From assembly GCA_902491895.1 (NCBI GenBank), contig CABUJH010000003.1:1-64000 (forward strand): a stretch of DNA of 64,000 bases, in the 5' to 3' direction. Below the pieces are notes generated by a model, which saw nothing but the letters and a program-made list of their open reading frames with translations, was not told where the DNA came from and did not search any database. How positions within the stretch are numbered: the stretch's first letter is position 1; each line of letters begins with the position of its first letter. Shown here one piece after another: positions 35,579 to 45,800 of the stretch. A program made the position numbers and the translations under genes. This DNA is from an uncultured Collinsella sp. (lineage in GTDB: Bacteria; Actinomycetota; Coriobacteriia; Coriobacteriales; Coriobacteriaceae).

Positions 35579-36826
35579 CTAAAGCATGCCGGCAGATGCG
35601 AGGGCGAGAATAACCACGATTGCTATCAGGGCAGCAATCACCATCGTGAATGCCATCGTGCGTTGACGTTTGACGGCGAGGCGCGCGCGACGCATGGACT
35701 CGGCGCTGCGGACGGTCTCGGTGGATGGGGTTGGCCGAGACGCGGGCTGCGCCTGTGCAGCCGTGCGGGTGGGGACGGTGGCGTCCGTCCGCACGGTAGC
35801 GCTGCCGCGATCCGCTACGGGCCGGCGCTTTCGCGGGGCACCCGTACGGGCGAAAGGCTCAAGGCGCGCCGCGAGTTCGTTTGCCGAAGGGCGTGCGTCT
35901 TGCGAGACTGCCAAACAAGCCATAATCGCGTTGGCCAAGCCCTCCTCGCGGGGAGTTGCGGGTGCAAGGGGTTGCGGCTGCACGGTGCGCTTGAGGAGCG
36001 CGTGATCTCCAGAGCGCTTGAGCTCTGCCTCAAAGGGGGCATGTCCGCAATAAAGCTCGTAGAGGATGCTTCCCAGCGCATAGATGTCGACGGCGGGGTT
36101 GTCGCGCGCACCGGGGTCGGCCTTAAACCGCTCCAGCATTTCGGGTGCCGCGTATGCCGGCGTGGCGCCGCGAAAAGCGTTGACGTCGACGGTAAAGGAA
36201 AAGTCCGGTTTAACGAGCTTGGCACTGCCCATATCGATCAGGCAGATGTCAAAATAGCCGCTCGACACCTGCTCCTCGAGCGGGATGCGATCGTGACGCA
36301 GCATGATGTTGCGCATGGAGAGGTCGCGGTGAACAAAGGGCGTGTCGAGTGATTGCGTGGACAAGATGATCTTGAGTACGCTCCAGCCCAGCGCAGCGAC
36401 GATATCGCCGGGGCAGGTTTCAGCGCCATCACATAGAGCGGACCGTGCATCAAGAAGCGAGACGCCGTCAACCCATTCCATGAGCAGCGCCGGGGTTCCG
36501 TCTGCCGTGTAGCCAAAACCGTAGACATCGGGGAAACCCCTTAGGTTGGATACGACGGAGAGCGTACGGTACTCCTCTTCCAAAGTTTCTCGGTTGAGCT
36601 GTTCTTGCTCGGGTTGGGCATCGGGGCGCGGCATCTTAAGCGCGAGCTCAAAAGCGCGATCGCCGCTCTGGACGCGGCGGACATAGGCGTTGCCGCCAAA
36701 GCCGCCCTTTTGCGGCGGAACGAGAAGCGTGCAGAAGCGACGCCGTGCCGCAGCCTGCTCACGCTCGGAGAGCAGTGCTGGCGTATGAAACTTGACGAGT
36801 CGAACTTCTTCATAGGATCCGGTCAT
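35579..36826 (-). CDS. Ser/Thr protein kinase with C-terminal membrane anchor
   Basis: 415 residues, close relative of the kinase at 30816-32900 in its catalytic part (both share LRGFP.VYG, MEWV.G.SL, HRDLS..NIM, CLIDMGSA and ATPAYAAPEM). ATP lysine K64, catalytic H166-R167-D168, D198 in DMG. After the kinase domain comes a basic, Thr/Ala/Pro-rich linker (about 325-385) and a single hydrophobic helix at the very end (about 392-413), so the kinase faces the cytoplasm on a tail anchor and lacks an outside sensor. ATG at 36824-36826. Divergent from the long plus-strand operon; two palindromes lie between. Confidence 0.9.
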   Translation of the reverse strand: MTGSYEEVRLVKFHTPALLSEREQAAARRRFCTLLVPPQKGGFGGNAYVRRVQSGDRAFELALKMPRPDAQPEQEQLNRETLEEEYRTLSVVSNLRGFPDVYGFGYTADGTPALLMEWVDGVSLLDARSALCDGAETCPGDIVAALGWSVLKIILSTQSLDTPFVHRDLSMRNIMLRHDRIPLEEQVSSGYFDICLIDMGSAKLVKPDFSFTVDVNAFRGATPAYAAPEMLERFKADPGARDNPAVDIYALGSILYELYCGHAPFEAELKRSGDHALLKRTVQPQPLAPATPREEGLANAIMACLAVSQDARPSANELAARLEPFARTGAPRKRRPVADRGSATVRTDATVPTRTAAQAQPASRPTPSTETVRSAESMRRARLAVKRQRTMAFTMVIAALIAIVVILALASAGML

Positions 36827-36880
36827 GGCGCGCTTTCATCCTTTCTTCCATTAGCAGGATATGCGCTTGCCGTCGCCTTC

Positions 36881-36927
36881 TGTTGCGCAACATCGACAAA
36901 TCTGCCGCTCGCCAATGTTGCGCAACA
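36881..36927. promoter_or_regulatory. Two TGTTGCGCAACA palindromes between divergent kinase gene and main operon
   Basis: Perfect copies at 36881-36892 and 36916-36927, centres 35 bases apart (about 3.3 helical turns). They lie 55 to 100 bases from both starts (36826 minus, 36987 plus), the best-placed regulatory region for the whole operon 36987-50263. Confidence 0.8.
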
Positions 36928-36986
36928 GAATCGCGCAAGACGGCGGTAGAAATAGGTCAATTAAAGTCAGCAATCGGGGGAACGAT

Positions 36987-38462
36987 ATGAGTTATTCATT
37001 TAGCGCGTCATATGGAATCACGCGGGAGCAGTGGAACCAGATGACCACGCAAGAGCAGGATGAGTTTGTTTGGGCCCAGCGCAGCAAAAGCCCGGCAGAC
37101 TTGGAGCGGGAACGCGTTGAGGCGGCCATTCAGTCATATAAGAGCTCTCTGGCCGGAATAAAAGCCAAAGCGCTTTCTAACATTGAAGACACCGATGGTT
37201 CTGTTTCGGCATACTTTGATCGGTTGATTGATGCTCGTATCGAGGCTTTTTCCCAAGAGGCATTGGATAATATGCCCAGTGGAATGCAAGCGGTAAACAT
37301 GCGTTATGCCGAAACAGTTCGCGCTAAGATCCCGGCTTTGCTCGGGGAGATTAGCGCCCTGCTGCCCTCAACGGTTTCGGAAGCGCATAGAGAGCAGTTC
37401 GTTCAGTAGTCGCAAGCTCAACTCAAGGCTGTCCAGACTGCCGAGCGCCTTCGCGCCCAGCATGTCGCGGAAATTACGAATTATGTTGTTGGTCCTGGCG
37501 GCGGCGTGGACCTGAAGAAGGCGCTTCGCTACCTTACCGAATCAACGACCAAACAAGAGGAGGGGTCGCTCGAAGAAGCGGCTCGCGCGTTTGAGACTTG
37601 GGCGGGACGTGTTACGCCGCTTATGCAGGACGAAGCGCTCGATATCCCCCTTCGAAACCGTATCTCTGCAAAGTTTGAGAGCGTCCGCGCCGCTTTTGAT
37701 GCACTTGGGCCTGATTCGCGCGTCGATGACCGCCTAGCGGCAATGAAGATGATGAACGATTTTGAGTACGTAGTAAAAAACGCTACGTATGAATCGGGCG
37801 AACGGCACCGAGTCTATGAAGAGTATCGTGCGCGCATCGAACGTGCCAACAACCGTTATGGAAAGAGCCTGCCGCTTAAGCAATTGCACGAGATCGAAGA
37901 TGTCTATGCTGCAAACGATGAAGCGGAGGCTGCCCTTGCCAATGCTATGAAAGACGACTATATCGAGCGTTCTATCAACGAGGTCATGGCTGCTCGCGGT
38001 ATTAACGTTACTCGCTATGCCGTTATGGAGGGTTCGGGAAAGCCCTGGCGATTGATGTTTGACACCAAGCAGAACAAGGCCATCGCCCTTTTGCGCAGCA
38101 CGAAAAGAGATCGACTCATCATCCGCGTTGTCGCAGCCAACCCTGAGGAGTTTTCTGAGGATCCTGATAATCCGACCATCATCAAGGACATGAAGCCGCA
38201 GGATCAAACGACTGTCGAGAAGGTCTATAGGGACCAGATTGAGTTCTGCGACTTCTACAAACAGTTCGAAGAGGATCTTAAAGCCTATGGCGTAACCGTT
38301 CCGGCCGAGGGTGCAGGATTGACCACGCAGGCCGCGAATCCTGCTGCCGCCGTCGAGATCCATCCGCACGATTACGTGCCGCCCACGCCTTCCGCAGATG
38401 CGGAGCGTCGCCTGCGTAATCGCCGTCAAGCAAGTCAGCTCAAGCAAAGGGAAATGAGGTAA
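36987..38462 (+). pseudogene. First gene of the main operon, interrupted by one in-frame TAG
   Basis: The frame starts at ATG 36987 (GGGGAACG upstream) and is closed by TAG at 37407-37409, but the same frame continues without another stop to 38462: 140 residues, stop, then 350 residues. The sequence around the stop reads EQFVQ-stop-SQAQLKAVQ, so a CAG-to-TAG change in a Gln-rich stretch is the simplest explanation. The predicted full-length product (491 residues) is a soluble, largely helical protein (AAIQSYKSSLAGIKAKAL; EDLKAYGVTVP near the end) with no known domain; a middle part near 345-400 (LMFDTKQNKAIALLRSTKRDRLIIRVVAANPEEF) looks beta-rich. Downstream translation could restart at GTG 37506, but no good binding site precedes it. 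Next gene starts three bases after its stop. Confidence 0.8.
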
Positions 38463-38465
38463 ACC

Positions 38466-39521
38466 ATGACATGGGAATGCCCAGAATGCGGTTTTGATAA
38501 TGATGACGAGCGCGATATGTGCGAGGAATGCGGTGCCCTGCGTCCCGCCGGCGTAGCACCTGCGCCGTCGACGCCTGCCGCTCCGGTGCAAGACTTCGCT
38601 GCACCTAGTGGTGAACGTCCAGCGCCCGCCGTCTATCCTGCGACTTCTTCGATGGGTGGTACACCACAGGTTCAACAGCCTGCGTCCCAGCAGGTGTATC
38701 AGTCTGTTCCCGTGCCCGCGCCGCAGCCGGCGCCTATGCCTCAGCCGGCGCCCGTGCCACAACCGATGTCCACCCCACAACCGATGCCTGCGCCCGCGCC
38801 GCAGCCCGCGGCCATGTCGATGCCGCAGCCTACCCCCATGCCCGTTCCGCAACCCGCTCCGGTTGCCGCGCCAATGCCGCAGCCCGCGCCGCAACCCATG
38901 GCGAATGCTGCAGCTACTCCTGCGGTTCCTGCGCTTACGCTTGCCGATCCAGCTATGGGTGAGCAGCTGCGTCTTACGGGTATGACCGTGCTTGGGCGTA
39001 ACGCGTTTCCCAGCATGGCATCGAACTTTGCAATATCTCGCCAGCATGCCAGCGTTCGCTTTGAACAGGGCGCGTGGTTGGTTGCCGACGAGGGTTCCAA
39101 TAATGGAACGGCTCTTATGCGCGGCAGCCAGATTCTTTATTTGACTCCCGGCGTGCCTCAGCAGATTCATACCGATGACGTGTTGCTAATCCCGGCGACA
39201 TCCGGGGAATTTGCCCAGCTGCGTTTGAGGGCTACCGTGGAGGAGCCTCCTGCGGTGCAGCCCACGCAGGCTCAGACGGCGGTCGCGCCGCAGCCTGCGA
39301 CCGTTGCGCCCGCTACGGCATCTGCCGTGCCAGCCGCCAGTCCGTCTGCCGGCATTGAGGGCTGGTTTGTCGAGTGTCCCGAGTGCGGTCGTTTACACCT
39401 TGTTGCCGATGAGCGCGCAAAGGTTGGGGATGGCTGTGAAGAGTGTGGCTGTTCGCTCGCGCGCACGTCTGCCGTATATCGTACGCTCGACCCCGGTGAG
39501 GATTACTCTGATGTTCGTTAG
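38466..39521 (+). CDS. Zinc finger-FHA-zinc ribbon adaptor protein
   Basis: 351 residues. N-terminal RanBP2-like zinc finger WECPECGF...MCEECGA (C5, C8, C19, C22); a long Pro/Gln/Met-rich linker (about 85-150, repeating APQPAPMPQPAP); an FHA domain (about 160-240) with SRQH at 191-194 and GSNNGT ending at 215; another Pro/Ala/Gln linker; and a C-terminal zinc ribbon VECPECGRL...GCEECGCSL. It should bind phosphothreonine on a partner and hold another protein through its zinc modules. Its end overlaps the radical SAM gene by 11 bases, so the two are coupled. ATG 38466 follows AAATGAGG. Confidence 0.88.
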   Translation: MTWECPECGFDNDDERDMCEECGALRPAGVAPAPSTPAAPVQDFAAPSGERPAPAVYPATSSMGGTPQVQQPASQQVYQSVPVPAPQPAPMPQPAPVPQPMSTPQPMPAPAPQPAAMSMPQPTPMPVPQPAPVAAPMPQPAPQPMANAAATPAVPALTLADPAMGEQLRLTGMTVLGRNAFPSMASNFAISRQHASVRFEQGAWLVADEGSNNGTALMRGSQILYLTPGVPQQIHTDDVLLIPATSGEFAQLRLRATVEEPPAVQPTQAQTAVAPQPATVAPATASAVPAASPSAGIEGWFVECPECGRLHLVADERAKVGDGCEECGCSLARTSAVYRTLDPGEDYSDVR

Positions 39522-40107
39522 CCAGATGCTCGCGCCTGTCGTTTCTCTGGGACCAGGCGAGCGCATCGCAATCTGGACTAGCGGCTGTTCTAAGCACTGC
39601 GCCGGATGCATCTCGCCCGAGCTTAGGATGCAGCTGCCCGAGCAGGATGTCGATGTTGATGAGCTTGCGCAGATGTTGCTCGATGCCGCGCGCGAGCACG
39701 GCGTACATCGGCTGACGGTTTCGGGTGGAGATCCGCTCGAGCAGGCATCAGAGCTCGTGAAGCTGCTGGCAACGATCCGCTGCGCTTACGATGACATTCT
39801 CGTTTACACCGGATTCACGTTTGAAGAGCTGCCGCAAGTGATCGGTGCGGATACGTGGGAGACGCTTAAGTCCCTCATCGATGTGCTGATCGACGGTCCG
39901 TACGTAGACGAGCTCAACGTGCCCGATTGTGCGCTGCGCGGCTCGACTAATCAGCGCGTGATCTATCTGAGCGACCGCCCGCACGATGACTACGACCAGT
40001 ATCTTCAGCAGCCTCGTCAGCTTCAGAACTTTGTTCAGGACGGCACTGTTAACACCGTCGGCATTGCTAACCGCTACCACCACGAATTTCCTGTCAAGGA
40101 GGTATAA
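39511..40107 (+). CDS. NrdG-like radical SAM activase
   Basis: 198 residues, 4Fe-4S single-cluster radical SAM fold. The cluster motif CSKHCAGC (CxxxCxxC) lies at about 27-34, within IWTSGCSKHCAGCISPE, and the SAM-binding GGD in TVSGGDPLEQA near 70-79; the size and motifs match anaerobic ribonucleotide reductase activase (NrdG) and pyruvate formate-lyase activase-like short proteins. These make a glycyl radical on a partner enzyme, but no glycyl radical enzyme (NrdD, PFL) is in the window. ATG 39511 overlaps the FHA gene and has GGTGAGG upstream; ATG 39526 is an alternative. Part of the kinase-island operon, so its target may be one of these proteins (inference). Confidence 0.88.
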   Translation: MFVSQMLAPVVSLGPGERIAIWTSGCSKHCAGCISPELRMQLPEQDVDVDELAQMLLDAAREHGVHRLTVSGGDPLEQASELVKLLATIRCAYDDILVYTGFTFEELPQVIGADTWETLKSLIDVLIDGPYVDELNVPDCALRGSTNQRVIYLSDRPHDDYDQYLQQPRQLQNFVQDGTVNTVGIANRYHHEFPVKEV

Positions 40108-40110
40108 CAC

Positions 40111-42066
40111 ATGGCAACTGATTTCGAGCGCCAATCCTGGCAGCGCGAGATGCTCAACTTTAAAGGGGTGAAGAGCCTCTTTATCCTTGAGGGCAACGTG
40201 AACGACAAGTATCCCGATGTGGTTGACGGCGGCCTTCAGTTCTCGGAGCTCGCCGAGGTTGTGCGCGGCCTTTTCGAAGACGCCAATGGCTCAGTTGAGT
40301 ACAACGTGGCATATTTCGATCCCATCCAGCTGTTTTCGAGCAGCATGGGCAATGTTGATTGCAAGCGCCTGGTGTCGCTGGCTCATGACGAGGCTTCCAA
40401 GAACGACGACCGCATGATGGAGGCGAACGCCTGCATCGCCGATGGTCGCCAAGCATATGCCACCGAGCAATCGAGCCTGCCTTCATACGGCGAGGTTATC
40501 CGCTCTATGTTGCGCCTTAAATACAACGACAACCCCGATGGCGGCACCGAGGCCAAGCCGCTTTGTGTGATCGTCAACATGGCGTCGCGCCTGCTTGCAT
40601 CCTCGACCGGCCTTATGCCCGACGAGACGCAGTTTTTCCTCAACTTGTACCTTGGCGCCAGCAAAGCACGCCTTATTAACCGCACGGCTGTCAACACGCT
40701 CATTCTGGTAACGGATAACGTGCGCAACCTGCCCGTGTGGTTTATCGAGGAGAACCCCTTCTTGCGCACCATCACGCTGCCGCATCCCGACCGCGACATG
40801 CGCGAAGCCTATATTCAGAGTAAGTTTGGCTTTGGTGAGGCGCTGTCCGATTCCGATGACCGCGCGGTGCGTCGCTTTATCGATACCACCGACGGCATGA
40901 GCGTTAAGGAGCTCGAGGGCCTGCAGCGCATGTATCAGCGCGATATGCAAAACCCCGATGCTTCAATTGAGGCCATCCTTCCCAAGCTCGTCGACGTGTA
41001 TAAGTACGGCTTTCGCGAGAACAAATGGCAGCAGATGTTCGAGAAGCTCGAAGAGGATCCCGAGGCAAAGATCAAGCGCCGCGTGAAGGGGCAGGACGAG
41101 GCCGTTGAGAAGGCCGTCACCGTGCTCAAGCGCTCCGTCATGGGTCTTTCGGGTGCCACCCATTCGTCTGGTTCCAAGCCCAAAGGCGTCCTGTTTTTGA
41201 GCGGCCCCACCGGTACCGGTAAGACCGAGATCGTTAAGGCCATTACGGAGCTCCTCTTTGGCGATGAGCGCAGCATGCTGCGTTTTGATATGTCTGAGTA
41301 CGGTGCCGAGAACTCCGACCAAAAGCTCTTTGGTGCTCCTCCGGGATACGTGGGCTATGCCGAGGGCGGTCAGCTGACCAATGCGGTCAAGGCCAATCCG
41401 TTCTCGGTGGTTCTTTTCGACGAGATCGAGAAGGCCGCGCCCAGCATTATGGACAAGTTCCTGCAGATCCTCGAAGATGGCCGCCTGACCGATGGCCAGG
41501 GTAATACCGTGTACTTCTCTGAGACGGTCATCTTCTTTACGAGCAACATCGGCTTTTCCAAGATTGAGATCGATGCCCAGGGCAACGAAGTGCGTAATAC
41601 CATCGCGCCCAACACGCCCTATAACGAGATTTGCGAGCGTGTGCGCACCGAGATGGATCGCGAGTTTAAGCCCGAGTTCTTGGGTCGTATCGGCGACAAC
41701 GTGGTGATCTTCAACTTTATCGACGATGCCGTGGCGCTTCAGATCCTCAATTCCAAGATCGATGCCGTTAACCGCAACGTGCATAAGGCACAGCCCGATA
41801 TTACGGTTGAGGCGACCGATGCTGCCCGCGAGCTGCTGCACTCCATTGCCATGACGGATGCTGTCAAGGCTAAGGGCGGCCGCGGCATTGGTAACTTGGT
41901 GGAGAGCGGCTACCTTAACGGGCTTTCCGATTTTCTGTTTGAACACCGCGCCGAGTGGCGCGGCCGTCCCGGCATGGTGGCACGCGCCGTGCCGCAGGGC
42001 GAGGGCGATGATGCGCACATCGCATTTGAGCTCGTGCCCGGATCGATGGGAGGCGATTGGCGATGA
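40111..42066 (+). CDS. ClpB/ClpA-like AAA+ ATPase with degenerate first domain
   Basis: 651 residues. The C-terminal AAA+ module is ClpA/ClpB-D2-like and intact: Walker A GPTGTGKT (365-372), pore loop GYVGYAEGG near 413-421, Walker B LFDEIEK (D437-E438), and a D2-small C-terminal domain. The first 300 residues also look like an AAA+ fold (LFILEGNVNDKY, VIVNMASRLL, ENPFLRTITLPHPDRDMRE resembles sensor/arginine-finger segments) but have no Walker A, so only one ATP site is likely. There is no ClpN-type domain and no ClpP-binding loop recognised, so it is more a remodelling than a proteolytic machine. ATG 40111 follows AAGGAGG. Overlaps the phosphatase gene by four bases (ATGA). Confidence 0.9.
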   Translation: MATDFERQSWQREMLNFKGVKSLFILEGNVNDKYPDVVDGGLQFSELAEVVRGLFEDANGSVEYNVAYFDPIQLFSSSMGNVDCKRLVSLAHDEASKNDDRMMEANACIADGRQAYATEQSSLPSYGEVIRSMLRLKYNDNPDGGTEAKPLCVIVNMASRLLASSTGLMPDETQFFLNLYLGASKARLINRTAVNTLILVTDNVRNLPVWFIEENPFLRTITLPHPDRDMREAYIQSKFGFGEALSDSDDRAVRRFIDTTDGMSVKELEGLQRMYQRDMQNPDASIEAILPKLVDVYKYGFRENKWQQMFEKLEEDPEAKIKRRVKGQDEAVEKAVTVLKRSVMGLSGATHSSGSKPKGVLFLSGPTGTGKTEIVKAITELLFGDERSMLRFDMSEYGAENSDQKLFGAPPGYVGYAEGGQLTNAVKANPFSVVLFDEIEKAAPSIMDKFLQILEDGRLTDGQGNTVYFSETVIFFTSNIGFSKIEIDAQGNEVRNTIAPNTPYNEICERVRTEMDREFKPEFLGRIGDNVVIFNFIDDAVALQILNSKIDAVNRNVHKAQPDITVEATDAARELLHSIAMTDAVKAKGGRGIGNLVESGYLNGLSDFLFEHRAEWRGRPGMVARAVPQGEGDDAHIAFELVPGSMGGDWR

Positions 42067-42824
42067 CGAAGTTTATCGCTGCAGCAAAAACTCAAGCGGG
42101 AACCAATCACCCTGTCAACGAGGACCGTTTGCTTCTTGACGGTGATGTCCTTTGCTATGGCCTGGTGGGCGATTGCGAGCGCGAGATGGGCTGTATGGCA
42201 GTCTTTGACGGCGTGAGCGAAGGCGGGCACGGAGCGGCCGCCTCGACGCTTGCTGCCCAGGCGTTTGCACAGACGACTCAGGTTTTTGGAGCCGATTCGA
42301 TTGATGTCCTGCAGGATCGTTTGCGTATGGCGGGCGAGCGCGCCGAGAACGATGTCGAGTCCTATGCGGCCCGTTATGGCCTGCCCGTTGCCGCATCCAC
42401 GGTTGCCGGGCTTATGGTGGCACATGATGGGGCTGCCGCAATCTTTAATGCTGGCGATTCGCGTGTGTATCGCTTGCGCGATGGCGTACTTGCAGTATTG
42501 AGCTACGACCATACGCCCGAATCCCGCCTGGGCGGCGTTGGTTTTGAGTACAGCGATGAGTCGGTCTCGCATTGCATTGAGCTGGCGGTCGGTCTTAATC
42601 AAGGAGGACGAAACTTAGAGATCAATACGACCACGTTGTTTCCGGGCGATCGCTACTTAATCTGCTCTGATGGCATCGATGGGGAGATTGACCTTGCGCG
42701 CCTGCAGCAGATGCTTGCGAGCGATTCGACCTGTGCGCAGCTGTGCGAGGAGCTGTATGCCGAGGCCCGAATGAACGGTTCGACGGATGACGCGACGCTG
42801 ATCGTGATTGAGATAGGGGAATAA
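42063..42824 (+). CDS. PP2C-family protein phosphatase
   Basis: 253 residues. Metal-dependent Ser/Thr phosphatase of the PPM/PP2C family, cytoplasmic. Motifs: NEDRLLLD (motif 1 acidic residue, near 20-27), VFDGVSEGGHG (metal aspartate and glycines, near 47-57), AGDSRVYRL (near 139), SDGIDGE near 204-210, and GSTDDATLIVI near 238-248. The start ATG 42063 overlaps the AAA+ stop as ATGA, with GGGAGGCG upstream; an in-frame TTG six bases earlier is less likely. It is the natural opponent of the kinases around it. Followed two bases later by the giant kinase gene. Confidence 0.93.
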   Translation: MTKFIAAAKTQAGTNHPVNEDRLLLDGDVLCYGLVGDCEREMGCMAVFDGVSEGGHGAAASTLAAQAFAQTTQVFGADSIDVLQDRLRMAGERAENDVESYAARYGLPVAASTVAGLMVAHDGAAAIFNAGDSRVYRLRDGVLAVLSYDHTPESRLGGVGFEYSDESVSHCIELAVGLNQGGRNLEINTTTLFPGDRYLICSDGIDGEIDLARLQQMLASDSTCAQLCEELYAEARMNGSTDDATLIVIEIGE

Positions 42825-42826
42825 AG

Positions 42827-45800
42827 ATGTCCGATGAGACGATAACGGTACACCGAGATGGCGGCGCCGGCAACGGTGAAACCGTGACGGTCCACCGTGG
42901 GGACGTACCTGTAAACGGCGAAACGGTCACCGTGCATCGCGGCAATCAGGCTCCTGCGCCGGGTGAGACCGTGACGGTGCGCCGAGGCGCTGCTCCGGTG
43001 TCCGGCGAAACGGTGACCATTCGCCGCGGCGATGCCCCGTCGACAGGCGAGACGGTAACGGTGGACCGCTCGGTTCCTAGGGCAAACGGCGAGACGGTGA
43101 CGGTGAGTCGTCCAGTTTCTGTGACTGGTGGCGAGACCGTCACGGTTGCAAGGCCGATGGCTGCTCCCGCTGGCGGCGAGACGGTCACGGTTTCTCGGCC
43201 GGTGACGTCCGTTGCGGGCGAGACCGTAACGGTGACGCGACCTGCCGCTTCTAGCGGTCAAACGATAACGGTCCCACGCGGCGCGGTGGCAAATTCCAAT
43301 GGCGAAACGGTGACCGTTTCTCGTGGGGACGTTCGCGCTGCTTCCTCCGTGCCCGTATCCCCTTTCGTTCCGGAAGATGTGACGATTACCTCACGTGACG
43401 ACCAGCAGTTTATTGTTCACCTGGGTCAGGTTGTCGGTCATGGTGGTCAGTCCACGGTCTTTGCTGCCGAGCGGGTGGATGACGGCCTCGCATGTGTTGC
43501 CAAGGTGTTTAGCCCACTTGTGGAAAAAAAGCGTAGGGAATATGAGAAGACCGTGCGCGCTGTCATGAGCCTCAACGATCGTCCTGTGTCGGAAACGCAC
43601 TTGCTGCCGATTTTTGCCTATTTGCATCAGGGCCTGAGCGCGACCGAAGTGGGGGCCATAGCTCCCCAGCTTTGGGATATTGCCATCACTCCCAAGGCTA
43701 CCTGTCTTAGCGACCGTCCCCGTAGCAAGCATATGGTCAAAAGCCGCGTGATTCCGGAGCTGAGTCATGCGATTAACCTGCTTCACACTGAGTTCGGCAT
43801 CGTTCATCGTGATGTGAAGCCATCGAATGTATACCTGTACGATAAGCAAATCGTGCTTGGAGACTACGGCTCTGCTCGTTCGCTTTCCGGTGTTGACGAT
43901 CGCCTTACCAACACCGTAACGATTTCTAATGGCTATACGCCAGGTAGCGGTGGCAGGGTCGACCCCAGCAACGATTGGTATTCGTTTGGCTATACCATTT
44001 GGACGCTCTATGAGGGCAATGTTCATCCGCTCCAACAAAGGATAGATGATAACACCATCGCAGATTTTCTGGATACGGGTCAACCTGTTGAGTTCACCCA
44101 CCCTGATGACGCTACCTTGGGCAATCTACTGCAAGGCCTTACGTTTGAGCTTGCAAACAAGCGCTTCGGATACGAAGAAATTAAAGACTGGATCGCTGAC
44201 CCCGACCACTTCTATCGTCAGCTACCCCTCTTCGATTTCAAGAGTGGCCATGCGCCGTATGAATTTGTCGGCAGGCTTTATACCGATCCCGTGTCGCTTG
44301 CTCGTGGACTCGCGTCTCATTGGGACGAGGCAAAGCAGCGCATGCAGCAGTGGCAGCTCGAGCGCCAGATGCGTAAATGGAACGAAAATGACCTCGAGAC
44401 AAAGATCCATGCGATCACCGAGGCGAAAGCGAAGGGCGGAGAAAAACCGAATTACGATTTCAATCTTGCTTGCGTGATCTACGAAATGTCGGGCGGCAAG
44501 ATCATTTCGTGGCGCGGCGAAGATGTTTCGCTAGGTGCTGGAAAAAATAATCTTCCGGCGCGCATTGCCAACATGACAAATGTAGAAATTGATCGCTATG
44601 CGGTGAAGTCGGGGCTTGACGGCACCGAGTCTATGGGCGTGCTCCCCTCGGGCTTTCTTTCCTACGTTCTTTCCCGCCAAGGCGAGCATGACGAGTCGGT
44701 TGCAACTATTGCCGAGAATATCAAGGCAATTGAGGATCTTGCCGTTGCTTCCGACGATCCACATTTTGCTGCCTGCCTATTGAAGGGCTTCCTTGCGTTC
44801 GACGAGTTGGAAACTCATGCTGCGGCCCAGCAAGAGATCAGGAGGCTCATCGGGAACCCCCGGGCATTTTTTGCCACTTGCTCAACGTCTCGTGCTGTCG
44901 ATGAGTTCTTCCTGCTCTTTGCAGGAGATGTTTCCATGGACGCTATTATTAAGGCACGTGGTGACGCTCAGAGCAGAGGGTCAATTGACGTTGATGTCGT
45001 ACTCGATTTCATGGACCGTGTCGCCGACAACAAGGCTCCCGTGCGAGCGTTCTACCGTAAATACGGCAATATGGCAGGCTGGATTTGGCTTTCCGAGCAC
45101 ACCGCCCTTTACGAGGCACTTCCGGGCTCTGCCGGAGAATCCGCAATCGTCAATCTTCGCGGCCTATCTCCTTCGGCGCAAGCATCGGTTGCTTCGCTCA
45201 TGCAAGCGGGGTCCAATATCCGAATCGAAGGCAGCAAGCTTCGTGCCGACATGGAGGTGACACCTGTTCCCTATGTGAATGGCTGGCAGACGAGGGACGT
45301 TCTTCTTACTCGACCGCTTACGTTGAATGCTCTTTTCTGTGCCGAGGCGCGAGGAGAGACAGTGCCACGCGGATATGTGGCAGAACTGCTTGCAGGCGGT
45401 GCGGATGAACAGCTGCTCGATGGCATCGGAATCAGGCTTTTGGCTCATGCGAACCTGACGCCTTCCGCCAGTTATTCTCAATTTCTCGAGGACGAGAGAA
45501 ACGACGCAGATGGCGCGCTCGAAGGTGCTATCCAACGGGATACTCAGGACTACAGCATGACCGAAGGCATCGCTGATACTGCCGCGCGTATTGAAGCTGT
45601 AAAGAAAGAGCAGAGCCGGGTGCTGCGCTGGACATGCGTTGTGGCAGTAATCTACTTCGTTGCCATCCTATGCGCACGTGGCTCTTTTGGACAGTTCATC
45701 GTTATGTGTGGCACCCTCGCCCCGCTCGCAGTACTGTTCTTGGTCGCGGCGTTTGTTGGAATCTTCGGCTTCTTGGCCTTGAACCTGCTCCGTTCCTTTT

